The translations under genes and the position numbers were made by a program. A stretch of DNA of 24,913 nt. Source: PALSA-505 sp035308365 (lineage in GTDB: Bacteria; Actinomycetota; Actinomycetes; Streptosporangiales; Streptosporangiaceae). The DNA is taken from positions 1 through 24,913 of the forward strand of contig DATGGU010000122.1 of NCBI GenBank assembly GCA_035308365.1. The letters are read 5' to 3'. This document shows positions 8,201-14,228 of the stretch, piece after piece. The notes beneath the pieces were generated by a model. It searched no databases. It saw only the letters and a program-made list of their open reading frames with translations, and was not told the origin of the DNA. Position 1 is the first letter of the stretch; each line of letters opens with the position of its first letter.

Positions 8201-8746
8201 ACACCCCTGGGCGCTACCGCGGGCAGCATCACCCTCGCCGGCAGCCGCCTGACCTTTGAGAACGCGACCAGGGCACGCATGATCAGCAAGGCAGCTATAC
8301 GCACAATTGCTAACGGCTGCGGCCACCAGCGCGGAATCGATCTGTCCGGTTGACGGGTCCCCAGTAATCACCAGTCCAGGCGTATAGATTGGGCCGATCT
8401 GCGCGTGCCGACTAGCACAGACAGCGAATGTCTCAGCCATGCAGATTCGGCGTTCTGCTCGGGTAAGAGCTCTTGGCCGCTGACCTTGAGCTGCCGGTCA
8501 TTGGCGCGCCTGTCGGATATCCGCTGCCCTGGTCGGCTGAGCGGTGCGGGATTGCGTCACGGCTGGCCTTTCGTGTAGCCGGTTGGTGTGCCTGGTGTTA
8601 TTACGGCGGTGATGAACGGGATCGGTTTTGGCAGTTTGGCCGGGGTGATGCTCGGCTGTCGCCGATGAGCAGGGCGGAGGCCGGGTTTGCCCGATGGGTA
8701 GCCCGGAAGGCGGTGACCTGGCGGCATGTCTGTTCGGTCGGCGCAG
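8201..8746 (+). other. Gene-poor stretch upstream of the recombinase remnant
   Basis: A TTG-started open frame (8473-8832) covers part of this stretch but has no ribosome site and no recognisable motif. Its last part runs in the frame just before the recombinase remnant and could be the decayed upstream portion of that gene. Otherwise nothing is visible. Confidence 0.4.
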
Positions 8747-8857
8747 GGGGATCTGACCGAGCTGAGTGGCTGGTCCTCCAGGCAGGTGCTAACCCGCTAT
8801 GGCGCCAGCGCCCGGGCCAGCCGGACCTGTGACCGCGTCATGGAAGGCAGTCTGTAA
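8747..8857 (+). pseudogene. Tyrosine recombinase (integrase) C-terminal remnant
   Basis: The frame reads DLTELSGWSSRQVLTRYGAS, followed by ARASRTCDRVMEGSL and TAA. The pattern [DL]xxLxGW[KR/S]S...[ML]xRYGAS is the C-terminal box of one actinomycete integrase group and contains the catalytic tyrosine (RYGAS). Upstream, this frame is closed by a TGA at 8714, while the adjacent frame has WRHVCSVGAG immediately before a run of five G (8746-8750). Removing one G joins GAG to DLTEL, so a homopolymer indel is likely. The conserved arginines and HxxR box further upstream are not recognisable. It is the only recombinase trace inside the tRNA-Leu-flanked segment and fits its origin as an integrated element. 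Confidence 0.6.
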
Positions 8858-8994
8858 CCGTGTCCGGCATGGTGTGCATCCTGGCGGTGATCTGGGCCTT
8901 GCGCCGGTGGTGGGGTCGGCTTGCCCCGGGCGTCACTGGCGGGTTCCGAGAAATTGGTTCATACTCGGAAGCGTGGCGGCGGAAAGGAGGCGTC

Positions 8995-9468
8995 GTGACC
9001 ATCGCCGTTGAGGAAAAGCGTCTCCACAGCCTGTTCGAGCGGGTTGAGGTCGTGGAGGACGTGGCCAGGACGCTGCCTGAGGATGACGAGCGCCGGGCAA
9101 GGCTCCTGGCTGTGTCGGATAGCGCGCTGGCGGAGGAAGGCACTGTAAGGCCTGTTATCGCGGCCAGGATTCTGGGGCTGAGCGAGAAGACTGTGCGCGC
9201 CTGGGCCGCCGCGGGTGTCCTGGCCATCGCCCAGGATTCCCCCAGGCTGTTGCTGGACGTGCGCAGCATGCATGCGGTGAGTCATTTGGTCAGCGAGCTG
9301 CGGGCTGCTGGGCAGGACAGGGATCTGCTCGACCAGGTGTGGCGCCGTCTTGAGGACGCAGCGCTGCTGGATCGCGAGGATCTGCAGGAAAGCTTGGAGC
9401 AGATGCGGCGCGGCGAAGGACGTGTGCTGCGCCCGATCCGCTCAGACAGCTCCCCGGAGAGCCGCTAG
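8995..9468 (+). CDS. Helix-turn-helix protein, probable antitoxin of a two-gene toxin-antitoxin pair
   Basis: The GTG at 8995 follows a strong GGAAAGGAGG site (8981-8990), so the longer open frame is not used. The 157-residue protein has a helical N-terminus (LFERVEVVEDVARTLPED) and a MerR/excisionase-like HTH around 45-75: VRPVIAARILGLSEKTVRAW, then AAAGVLA, the usual wing turn. A long charged helical C-terminus (about 85-145) is rich in Glu, Arg and Leu and could bind a partner. The next gene starts 11 bases later and resembles a small toxin of the RelE/HigB kind. The order HTH protein first, toxin second is known among actinomycete TA modules with a helix-rich antitoxin. It likely represses its own promoter. 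An orphan regulator is the alternative reading. Confidence 0.65.
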   Translation: MTIAVEEKRLHSLFERVEVVEDVARTLPEDDERRARLLAVSDSALAEEGTVRPVIAARILGLSEKTVRAWAAAGVLAIAQDSPRLLLDVRSMHAVSHLVSELRAAGQDRDLLDQVWRRLEDAALLDREDLQESLEQMRRGEGRVLRPIRSDSSPESR

Positions 9469-9479
9469 AGTCGCGGGGC

Positions 9480-9713
9480 GTGCCCACTGAAGTCATCGCC
9501 CCGCCCCGCGCCGGCCAGCAGATAGCTGGGCTGGATCGTGCTCACGCCAGGGCATTCAGCGAGTTCGTGGATGATCTGGCGGCCCGGGGCTGCAAGGCGC
9601 TTGGCTGCCGTGACCATCGGCAACGGCCGCTAACCCACCCTGAGCACACTCCGGAAAGGAGGATTTTCGCGAGAAAATGGCACCCGACACGGCCGGAGGC
9701 CGGGCCCGGGTGA
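9480..9713 (+). pseudogene. Truncated RelE/HigB-like toxin gene
   Basis: The GTG at 9480 lies 11 bases after the antitoxin-like stop. The first 41 residues (through VDDLAARGCKALG) resemble the start of a family of about 100-residue toxins, whose pattern is proline pair, then LD..xRxAFxxFLDDLAARGCxALxYRL. After residue 41 the resemblance ends. The remaining frame (CRDHRQRPLTHP and on) runs into the 3' direct repeat at 9668. The core fold and catalytic residues of the family are therefore missing, and the product should be inactive. The break point lies about 60 bases from the repeat, which suggests loss by the integration/excision event. Family likeness is from memory and not certain. Confidence 0.5.
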
Positions 9714-9775
9714 CGATTCTGCATGCCCGCAAACAGGCGGATATGGGGATTTAACGTGTCCGAGGGGGGACTTGA
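9668..9775 (-). repeat. Right copy of tRNA-Leu-linked direct repeat (candidate att site)
   Basis: Matches 5588-5695 at 92 of 100 ungapped positions and then through the T loop of the intact tRNA-Leu gene. Offset between copies is exactly 4080 bp. It comprises about 90 bp downstream of the tRNA 3' end plus the acceptor and T-arm strand. The inner minus-strand hairpin CGGCC-TCC-GGCCG with outer CACCCG/CGGGTG arms is altered relative to the left copy but still pairs, so it may be the tRNA terminator. Confidence 0.75.
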
Positions 9776-9841
9776 ACCCCCATGCCCTATACGGGCACTA
9801 GCACCTCAAGCTAGCGCGTCTGCCTATTCCGCCACCCGGAC
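9757..9841 (-). tRNA. tRNA-Leu(GAG)
   Basis: On the minus strand the 85-base cloverleaf starts GTCCGGG and ends CTCGGAC plus discriminator A; the acceptor pairs fully with one G-T. The anticodon arm CTAGC-TTGAGGT-GCTAG gives anticodon GAG, which reads CUC and CUU leucine codons. A long variable arm (GTGCCCGTATAGGGCAT) marks a class II tRNA, and the T arm GGGGG-TTCAAGT-CCCCC is canonical. CCA is not encoded. Its 3' end lies in the direct repeat and is the likely integration target of the 4.1-kb segment. Confidence 0.97.
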
Positions 9842-9963
9842 ATGTGACCGGGCTTCGGTAGTACCGGTCCGGCCGCCTCACGATAGCAAACGTAGCCGAT
9901 CCCGCGCAGGTCGGCTTCCACGGTAACTTCCCCGCCCTGGTACACCCAGTCGGCCACGACGGC
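9842..9963 (+). other. Spacer between tRNA-Leu and the M20 peptidase gene
   Basis: This holds the divergent promoters of the tRNA and peptidase genes. A minus-strand TATCGT box lies about 30 bases before the tRNA 5' end. No RBS is evident for the peptidase. A minus-strand frame crosses the spacer but also runs through both genes and shows no family motif. Confidence 0.35.
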
Positions 9964-11316
9964 GTGGCATGCGACGATGGCCAGGTGACTGGAGAACTTG
10001 ACGCTACCAAGGGTAATGGCCTGACCGCAGCCGACGAGGTCGCTGGGCTCTGCTCCGACCTTATCCGCATCGACACTACCAACGCGGGAGACAACGAGGG
10101 GCCCGGTGAGCGCAAGGCCGCCGAGCACGTCGCCCAGTTGCTCGCCGAGGTCGGCATCGAGCCCAGCATCTATGAGTCTGATCGTAAGCGCGCCAGTGTC
10201 GTGGCTCGCATCCCGGGCGAGGACCCGACCAGACCGGCGCTTCTCGTCCATGGGCATCTTGATGTGGTGCCGGCCGACGCGGCCGACTGGCGGGTGCACC
10301 CATTTTCCGGCGAGGTTCAGGATGGGTGTGTCTGGGGGCGGGGGGCGGTGGACATGAAGGATATGGACGCCATGGTGCTCGCCGTGGTCCGGCAGCGAAT
10401 GCGGGAGGGGCGGCGGCCGGCCCGGGACGTGGTGCTGGCGTTCCTGGCCGACGAGGAGGCCGGGGGGAGCTATGGGGCGCGCTGGCTGGTCGACAATCAT
10501 GCCGGTCTCTTCGAGGGGTGCAGCGAGGCTGTCAGCGAGGTTGGCGGGTTCAGTGTGACGCTTGGTGGCAAGCGGCTGTTCCTTCTCCAGACGGCGGAAA
10601 AGGGGATGGCCTGGATGCGGCTGACGGCGCGGGGGCGGGCGGGGCATGGGTCCATGCTGAACTCCGAGAATGCTGTCACCGAGGTGGCTGAGGCGGTGGC
10701 CAGGCTGGGGCGCCATGAGTGGCCGGAGCGGGTCATTCCGTCGACCGCCGCGTTTCTGCGCGCCGCGTGTTCGGCTCTGGGTATTGATTTTGACCAGGGT
10801 AATCCGAAGGCGGCACTCGGCAAGATTGGGCCGCTATCGCGGGTAATCGGGGCGACCCTGCAGAATACGGTCAATCCTACGGTTCTCCGGGCGGGGTACA
10901 AGGTTAACGTTATCCCGGGGTCGGCTTCGGCCGATATTGACGGGCGTTTCCTGCCTGGGTATGAAGATGAGTTTTTTGCCGAGATCGACCAGTTGCTGGG
11001 TGAGCGGGTGCAGCGGGAGTTTATTCATAGGGATATCTCGGTGGAGACTACGTTCGACGGGGAGCTGTGCGCGGCGATGGTGGCTGCGCTGCAGGCAGAG
11101 GAGCCGGAGGCCAGCGTTGTCCCGTATTGTCTGTCCGGCGGGACCGATGCTAAGTCGTTCAGCCGGCTGGGTATGAGGTGTTTTGGGTTCGTGCCGCTGA
11201 GGCTTCCGGCGGATCTTGATTTTTCGGGCATGTTCCATGGTGTTGATGAACGTGTTCCGGTGGACGCGCTTGCTTTCGGGACCCGGGTGCTGGATAAGTT
11301 TCTCGACCTCTGCTAG
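9964..11316 (+). CDS. M20 family metallopeptidase / amidohydrolase
   Basis: A 450-residue two-domain zinc hydrolase of the M20/M25/M40 group. Metal and catalytic landmarks are in order: VHGHLDVVP (His98, Asp100), GRGAVDMKDMDA (Asp130, metal-bridging), LADEEAGGSYG (Glu164/Glu165, base and metal ligand), SGGTDAKSF and the C-terminal FHGVDERVP (last metal His). The dimerisation (lid) domain sits between, with GRAGHGS typical of the family. Such enzymes cleave dipeptides or N-acyl amino acids in the cytoplasm; the exact substrate is not readable. Start is uncertain: GTG 9964 and GTG 9985 lack a clear ribosome site. Its third-position bias is weaker than that of topA in the second half, with many GGG and GTT codons. 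The gene stands alone, but its position near chaplins and DUF5703 recalls the chpC/chpH neighbourhood of Streptomyces. Confidence 0.92.
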   Translation: MACDDGQVTGELDATKGNGLTAADEVAGLCSDLIRIDTTNAGDNEGPGERKAAEHVAQLLAEVGIEPSIYESDRKRASVVARIPGEDPTRPALLVHGHLDVVPADAADWRVHPFSGEVQDGCVWGRGAVDMKDMDAMVLAVVRQRMREGRRPARDVVLAFLADEEAGGSYGARWLVDNHAGLFEGCSEAVSEVGGFSVTLGGKRLFLLQTAEKGMAWMRLTARGRAGHGSMLNSENAVTEVAEAVARLGRHEWPERVIPSTAAFLRAACSALGIDFDQGNPKAALGKIGPLSRVIGATLQNTVNPTVLRAGYKVNVIPGSASADIDGRFLPGYEDEFFAEIDQLLGERVQREFIHRDISVETTFDGELCAAMVAALQAEEPEASVVPYCLSGGTDAKSFSRLGMRCFGFVPLRLPADLDFSGMFHGVDERVPVDALAFGTRVLDKFLDLC

Positions 11317-11388
11317 AGGTTTGGCGAGATTAGGCCTAGTTTGACCGTGGGGCCGGTGGATAACTCGCCGGTCTATCGGAGAATTAAA

Positions 11389-11403
11389 CCCCTCGGACAC
11401 GTT
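11389..11403 (+). repeat. Inverted 15-base copy of the tRNA-Leu 3' acceptor sequence
   Basis: CCCCTCGGACACGTT on the plus strand equals the tRNA-Leu 3' end plus three downstream bases as read on the minus strand at 9753-9767 and 5673-5687. Flanking bases do not match, so this is either a short relic of a recombination site or chance. Confidence 0.5.
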
Positions 11404-11644
11404 GAGTGCTGTTATGGTGACGCAATGTGTGGGGCCGGGTCTCGCCGGGCCGTATCCCCCAGGCATGTGCGGCATGGCGAGCGGGTCAGACAGTGCCGCG
11501 TTGCGTTCGAGGAGGGTCGCAGGTGCGACATACCGGGGCGGTGGAGCCGACCAGGCTTCATGGTCCTACCAGGCCGGAGCCGGCCGATGAGCGGCTCCAC
11601 GCCGCCGGCGCGCGGTGCTGCGCGCCCGGCGCGGCCTGGTGTGC

Positions 11645-11788
11645 GTCAGGTCCGAAAGTGCCCGCAGCGTCAGGTCCGGGGTCGGTCGCCGCGTCAGGCC
11701 CCGGAGTGCCCACCGTGTCAGGTCCCGGGCTGCCCGCCGCGTCAGGTCCAGGACCGGCCGGCGCATCAGATCCGGGGCCGGCCGGCGA
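11645..11788 (+). repeat. 24-base tandem repeat, six units
   Basis: Units start at 11645, 11669, 11693, 11717, 11741 and 11765 with the consensus GTCAGGTCC plus a GC-rich remainder. In the frame of the downstream secreted protein they would encode SGPGxPAA-type octapeptides. The last unit is the most diverged (ATCAGATCC). Confidence 0.8.
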
Positions 11789-11849
11789 CGGTCGGCTTGG
11801 TGAACCTCAAGGATGGCGGACCGGCCATGGCACGGCCGGGCACCCCATC

Positions 11850-12890
11850 GTGCCACGACGTGGCTGGCGGATGGCTGGCCGTGGCCTCATTACAGGTGGC
11901 CTCATGCTCTGCGGCTGGCTCGCGGCCAGCACGGGGCACGCTTACGCCGCTCAGATCACGGCGCCCCCGGCCGCCGCTCAGATCACGGCGCCCCTGGCCC
12001 CGCACGGACACCAGGCCGACATTGTGACCAGTGTGGCGACAGCCGGCGAGGAAGCAGCCCAGAGCGCGCTGCGGCCGGTCGTCCACCTCACGGGTGGACG
12101 TCAACGGCAGGACTCAGACCACCCGGCGTCGACGCTCCTTGCAGCGCCGAGCTTCCCCGGCGCCGCGGGCGTCGGCGCCGGGATCCAGAACCGGGCCGCG
12201 GGGTGCCGGGCGGATGATCCGGTGACCGCGCTCGCCTCCCGGGTGGCTGGCGTGGCCACGTCGGTGACCTCAGGTCCGGTTCGTTCGCTCGGTTCCGGCC
12301 TGCGAACCGGCGGCATGACGGGCCAGGTTGGCGGCGTCGCCCGCTCGGCGACCTCGCCGGTACTCCAGCTTCCGGGGCGCGGCACTGCCCCCCGGGTCCC
12401 CGCTCTTCCTCCGGTTACGTTCTCAGGTCCGCGCAGCAGGCCGGTGACGCTCTCCGGGCCGGTGGCCATCACGCCGGGCACCAGCCGGGCGGTCACGCCA
12501 TCGCAAACCAGCCCGGGCCGCCAAGGCTCTCACGCCGCCCGGCCGAGCCCGGCCGGCAGCGGCCGCCTGGCTCGCCAGTTCTTTTCCGCCGGCTCACCGG
12601 CCGGGTCACCAGCCGTCCGGGGCCTGCGGCAGGGCGGGCGGCACCGGCGCGTGGAGCCCAGCGATTCCCGCCACCGGCGGCCGGCTCCCGGCGACAGGCT
12701 CACTCCCGGCACGGCCAATCAGACCGATCCAGCCTCATCCGGCGGCGGTGCGGGGGCGGCGCAGGCTGTCGCCCAGGGGGCGCCTCACGCGGGCAGCCGC
12801 AACCCCACGGGCAGGCTCGTCCGCAGGAGTGTGTCCAGATGGCCAGCGGGCCGTCTGGGGGCAAACGACCCAGCCGTTTCACCCGACTAG
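11850..12890 (+). CDS. Low-complexity secreted protein upstream of the chaplins
   Basis: I do not recognise a family. GTG 11850 (or ATG 11871) gives a textbook signal peptide: PRRGWRMAGRG, hydrophobic GLMLCGWLAAS, cleavage near HAYA-AQ. The mature part of about 310 residues is rich in Ala, Gly, Ser, Pro, Arg and Thr, without predicted helices, and includes a 9-residue duplication (AAQITAPPA / AAQITAPLA) and recurring SGPVR- or SGPRS-like turns. It looks disordered and surface-exposed. The frame is open to 11427 upstream. The last 20-40 codons are ambiguous: the adjacent frame has better third-position bias from about 12815 and stops at 12946-12948, right before a terminator. A frameshift near the end is therefore possible. 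It precedes the chaplin genes in the same orientation, which hints at a shared aerial-surface role (inference). Confidence 0.45.
   Translation: MPRRGWRMAGRGLITGGLMLCGWLAASTGHAYAAQITAPPAAAQITAPLAPHGHQADIVTSVATAGEEAAQSALRPVVHLTGGRQRQDSDHPASTLLAAPSFPGAAGVGAGIQNRAAGCRADDPVTALASRVAGVATSVTSGPVRSLGSGLRTGGMTGQVGGVARSATSPVLQLPGRGTAPRVPALPPVTFSGPRSRPVTLSGPVAITPGTSRAVTPSQTSPGRQGSHAARPSPAGSGRLARQFFSAGSPAGSPAVRGLRQGGRHRRVEPSDSRHRRPAPGDRLTPGTANQTDPASSGGGAGAAQAVAQGAPHAGSRNPTGRLVRRSVSRWPAGRLGANDPAVSPD
11946..11994 (+). repeat. Direct 27-base-period duplication in the secreted protein
   Basis: GCCGCTCAGATCACGGCGCC occurs at 11946 and again at 11973, encoding AAQITAP twice just after the predicted signal-peptide cleavage site. 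Confidence 0.8.
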
Positions 12891-12952
12891 CCGCGCCGGA
12901 ACTGGCGCGCAGACCAGCCTGGCGCAGATGCCGTGCGCACGGGCATGAACGA

Positions 12953-12981
12953 CGGCCGCACTCAGTCACGCAGTGCGGCCG
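12953..12981 (+). terminator. Hairpin between the secreted protein and the chaplin genes
   Basis: A perfect 10-bp stem (CGGCCGCACT with AGTGCGGCCG) holds a nine-base loop. It begins five bases after a TGA at 12946-12948 in the frame next to that of the annotated secreted protein, which hints that translation may really end there. Confidence 0.65.
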
Positions 12982-12986
12982 GGTAA

Positions 12987-13017
12987 TGACTGTCAGTCAA
13001 ATCTTCCAAACGAAGAT
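12987..13017 (+). promoter_or_regulatory. Paired palindromes upstream of the first chaplin gene
   Basis: A perfect 13-base palindrome TGACTG-T-CAGTCA (12987-12999) is followed at once by ATCTTC-CAAAC-GAAGAT (13001-13017). Both lie 30-60 bases before the chaplin start, in a locally AT-richer stretch. They are candidate operator sites for the developmental control expected of chaplins. The binding protein is unknown. Confidence 0.4.
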
Positions 13018-13047
13018 CAAACACTCACACGAAATGAGGAGCGACCC

Positions 13048-14172
13048 ATGCGTACATGGGCTCAATGGACCGCAAGGGCGGCCATGCTCAGCGTAAGCTT
13101 CGTCGCCGCGGGTACGGGGACCGCGGGGCTGGCCTTCGCAGGCACGACATCAGGGGGCGCCGCGGTCATGGCCGGCTCCGCCGGTGGTGGCTGGCACACC
13201 TCCGGCAACCACTCCATCCTGGGCGGCAACCAGATCAAGATACCGATCGAGATCCCGGTCAACGTCTGCGGCAATGCGCTGGCCCTGCTGGGCGACGCGT
13301 TCGCCGGCTGCAAGGGCGGCGCGCACGTCGGCGGTCACCACCACCACGGCGGCCAGAGCTGGCACACCTCCGGTAACCATTCCATCCTGGGCGGCAACCA
13401 GGTCAAGGTGCCGGTCAAGGTTCCGGTGAACGTCTGCGGCAACAGCGCGGCGGCGCTCGGGCTGGCCGCGTCCGGCTGCAAGGGCGGCGCCGGTGCGGCC
13501 GGTGGCGGTGGCGGCTGGCACACCTCGGGGAACGAGTCGATCCTGGGCGGCAACCAGGGCAAGGCCGCGGTGAAGGCCCCGGTCAACGCCTGTGGCAACG
13601 CGCTGGCGCTGCTGGGTGACGCGTTCGCGGGCTGCAAGGGCGGCGCGCACGTCGGGGGTGGGCATCGCGGCGAGCGCTGGCACACCTCGGGCAACGAGTC
13701 GATCGGTGGCGGTAACCAGGTCAAGGTGCCGGTCAAGGTTCCGGTGAACGTCTGCGGCAACGCCGCGGCCGTGCTGGGTGACGCGTTCGCCGGCTGCAAG
13801 GGCGGCGCCACGGTGGACGCGAGGTCCGCGTCGCACATCGACCACGCGAACGTGGCTCACATGTCCGCGCCGGTCTCATCGCTGGCCACGCCGCTCGGCA
13901 GCAAGAGCATCATCCAGCAGTCAGGCGGCGCACTGGCCGGCCTGTCCAGCCTGCCCGTGCTGACCAGCCTGCAGGCCCAGGCCGCGCAGCTCACCAGCTA
14001 CAGCACCGCAAACGTCAGGCCGGCTCAGGCCAGCCTGCTGAGCACCGGGAATGCGGCACCCGGCATGGGTGCCGGGTCGCTGCTCGGCCTGGTGATGGGG
14101 GCGCTGCTGGCAGGCGCCGCATCCCTCGTCGCGGCCGGGCGCAGGTTCAGCGTCCGCAGGGCGTCCCGGTGA
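13048..14172 (+). CDS. Long chaplin with four chaplin domains and a C-terminal anchor
   Basis: ATG 13048 follows a GAGGAG site; the longer frame (from 12973) would cross the palindromes. The 374-residue protein has a signal peptide (1-31, LAFA-GTT). Four chaplin (DUF320) domains follow at 52-91, 108-147, 160-199 and 214-253. Each has SGN.SI.GGNQ, a beta strand, V/ACGN and a second Cys, with cysteine pairs 74/88, 130/144, 182/196 and 236/250. The strand segment alternates Lys and hydrophobic residues (VKVPVKVPVNV) in domains 2 and 4. Linkers are Gly-rich and one is HHHH (97-100). An Ala/Ser/Leu spacer (about 255-329) leads to LLSTG (330-334), a helix and a basic RRFSVRRASR tail. Chaplins are amyloid surfactants of the aerial hypha; long ones are sortase-anchored to the wall. 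LLSTG departs from the usual LAXTG, so anchoring may differ. The second chaplin gene follows after 56 bases. Confidence 0.93.
   Translation: MRTWAQWTARAAMLSVSFVAAGTGTAGLAFAGTTSGGAAVMAGSAGGGWHTSGNHSILGGNQIKIPIEIPVNVCGNALALLGDAFAGCKGGAHVGGHHHHGGQSWHTSGNHSILGGNQVKVPVKVPVNVCGNSAAALGLAASGCKGGAGAAGGGGGWHTSGNESILGGNQGKAAVKAPVNACGNALALLGDAFAGCKGGAHVGGGHRGERWHTSGNESIGGGNQVKVPVKVPVNVCGNAAAVLGDAFAGCKGGATVDARSASHIDHANVAHMSAPVSSLATPLGSKSIIQQSGGALAGLSSLPVLTSLQAQAAQLTSYSTANVRPAQASLLSTGNAAPGMGAGSLLGLVMGALLAGAASLVAAGRRFSVRRASR
13396..13443 (+). repeat. 48-base perfect repeat, copy 1 (chaplin domain 2)
   Basis: Identical base for base to 13714-13761, 318 bases downstream. It covers the NQVKVPVKVPVNVCGN strand. 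Domains 1 and 3 share the other half (ALALLGDAFAGCKGGAHVGG), so the gene has an A-B-A'-B' layout, the mark of a two-domain duplication. Confidence 0.85.
13714..13761 (+). repeat. 48-base perfect repeat, copy 2 (chaplin domain 4)
   Basis: Second copy of the repeat at 13396-13443. Full identity including third codon positions indicates a recent duplication or gene conversion. Confidence 0.85.
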
Positions 14173-14228
14173 CCTAGACCCCCCGGGTCTCTCATCTCGC
14201 TCATAACCCTCGAGAAAACAGGACGGAA

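Larger units (their letters stand above)
11317..11849 (+). other. Non-coding or weakly coding stretch before the secreted protein
   Basis: It holds an inverted copy of the tRNA-Leu acceptor sequence (11389-11403) and the 24-base tandem repeat (11645-11788). The frame of the following secreted protein is open back to 11427, but the signal peptide starts only near 11850, so this part is probably untranslated or an upstream regulatory region. Composition is repetitive and uniformly GC-rich. Confidence 0.4.

Noticed and set aside
8473..8832. 119-residue plus-strand frame with a TTG start
   Set aside because: No ribosome site and no family motif; its end overlaps the recombinase remnant in another frame. 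Not annotated as a gene.
9811..9990. Minus-strand frame across the tRNA-Leu/M20 spacer (contains HAVVADWVYQGGEVTVEA)
   Set aside because: The short stretch looks protein-like, but the frame runs through the tRNA gene and the peptidase gene, has no RBS and matches no family I know.
14176..14190. Hairpin between the two chaplin genes (AGACCC with GGGTCT)
   Set aside because: Six-base stem with a three-base loop is too weak to call a terminator; the two chaplins may well share one transcript.
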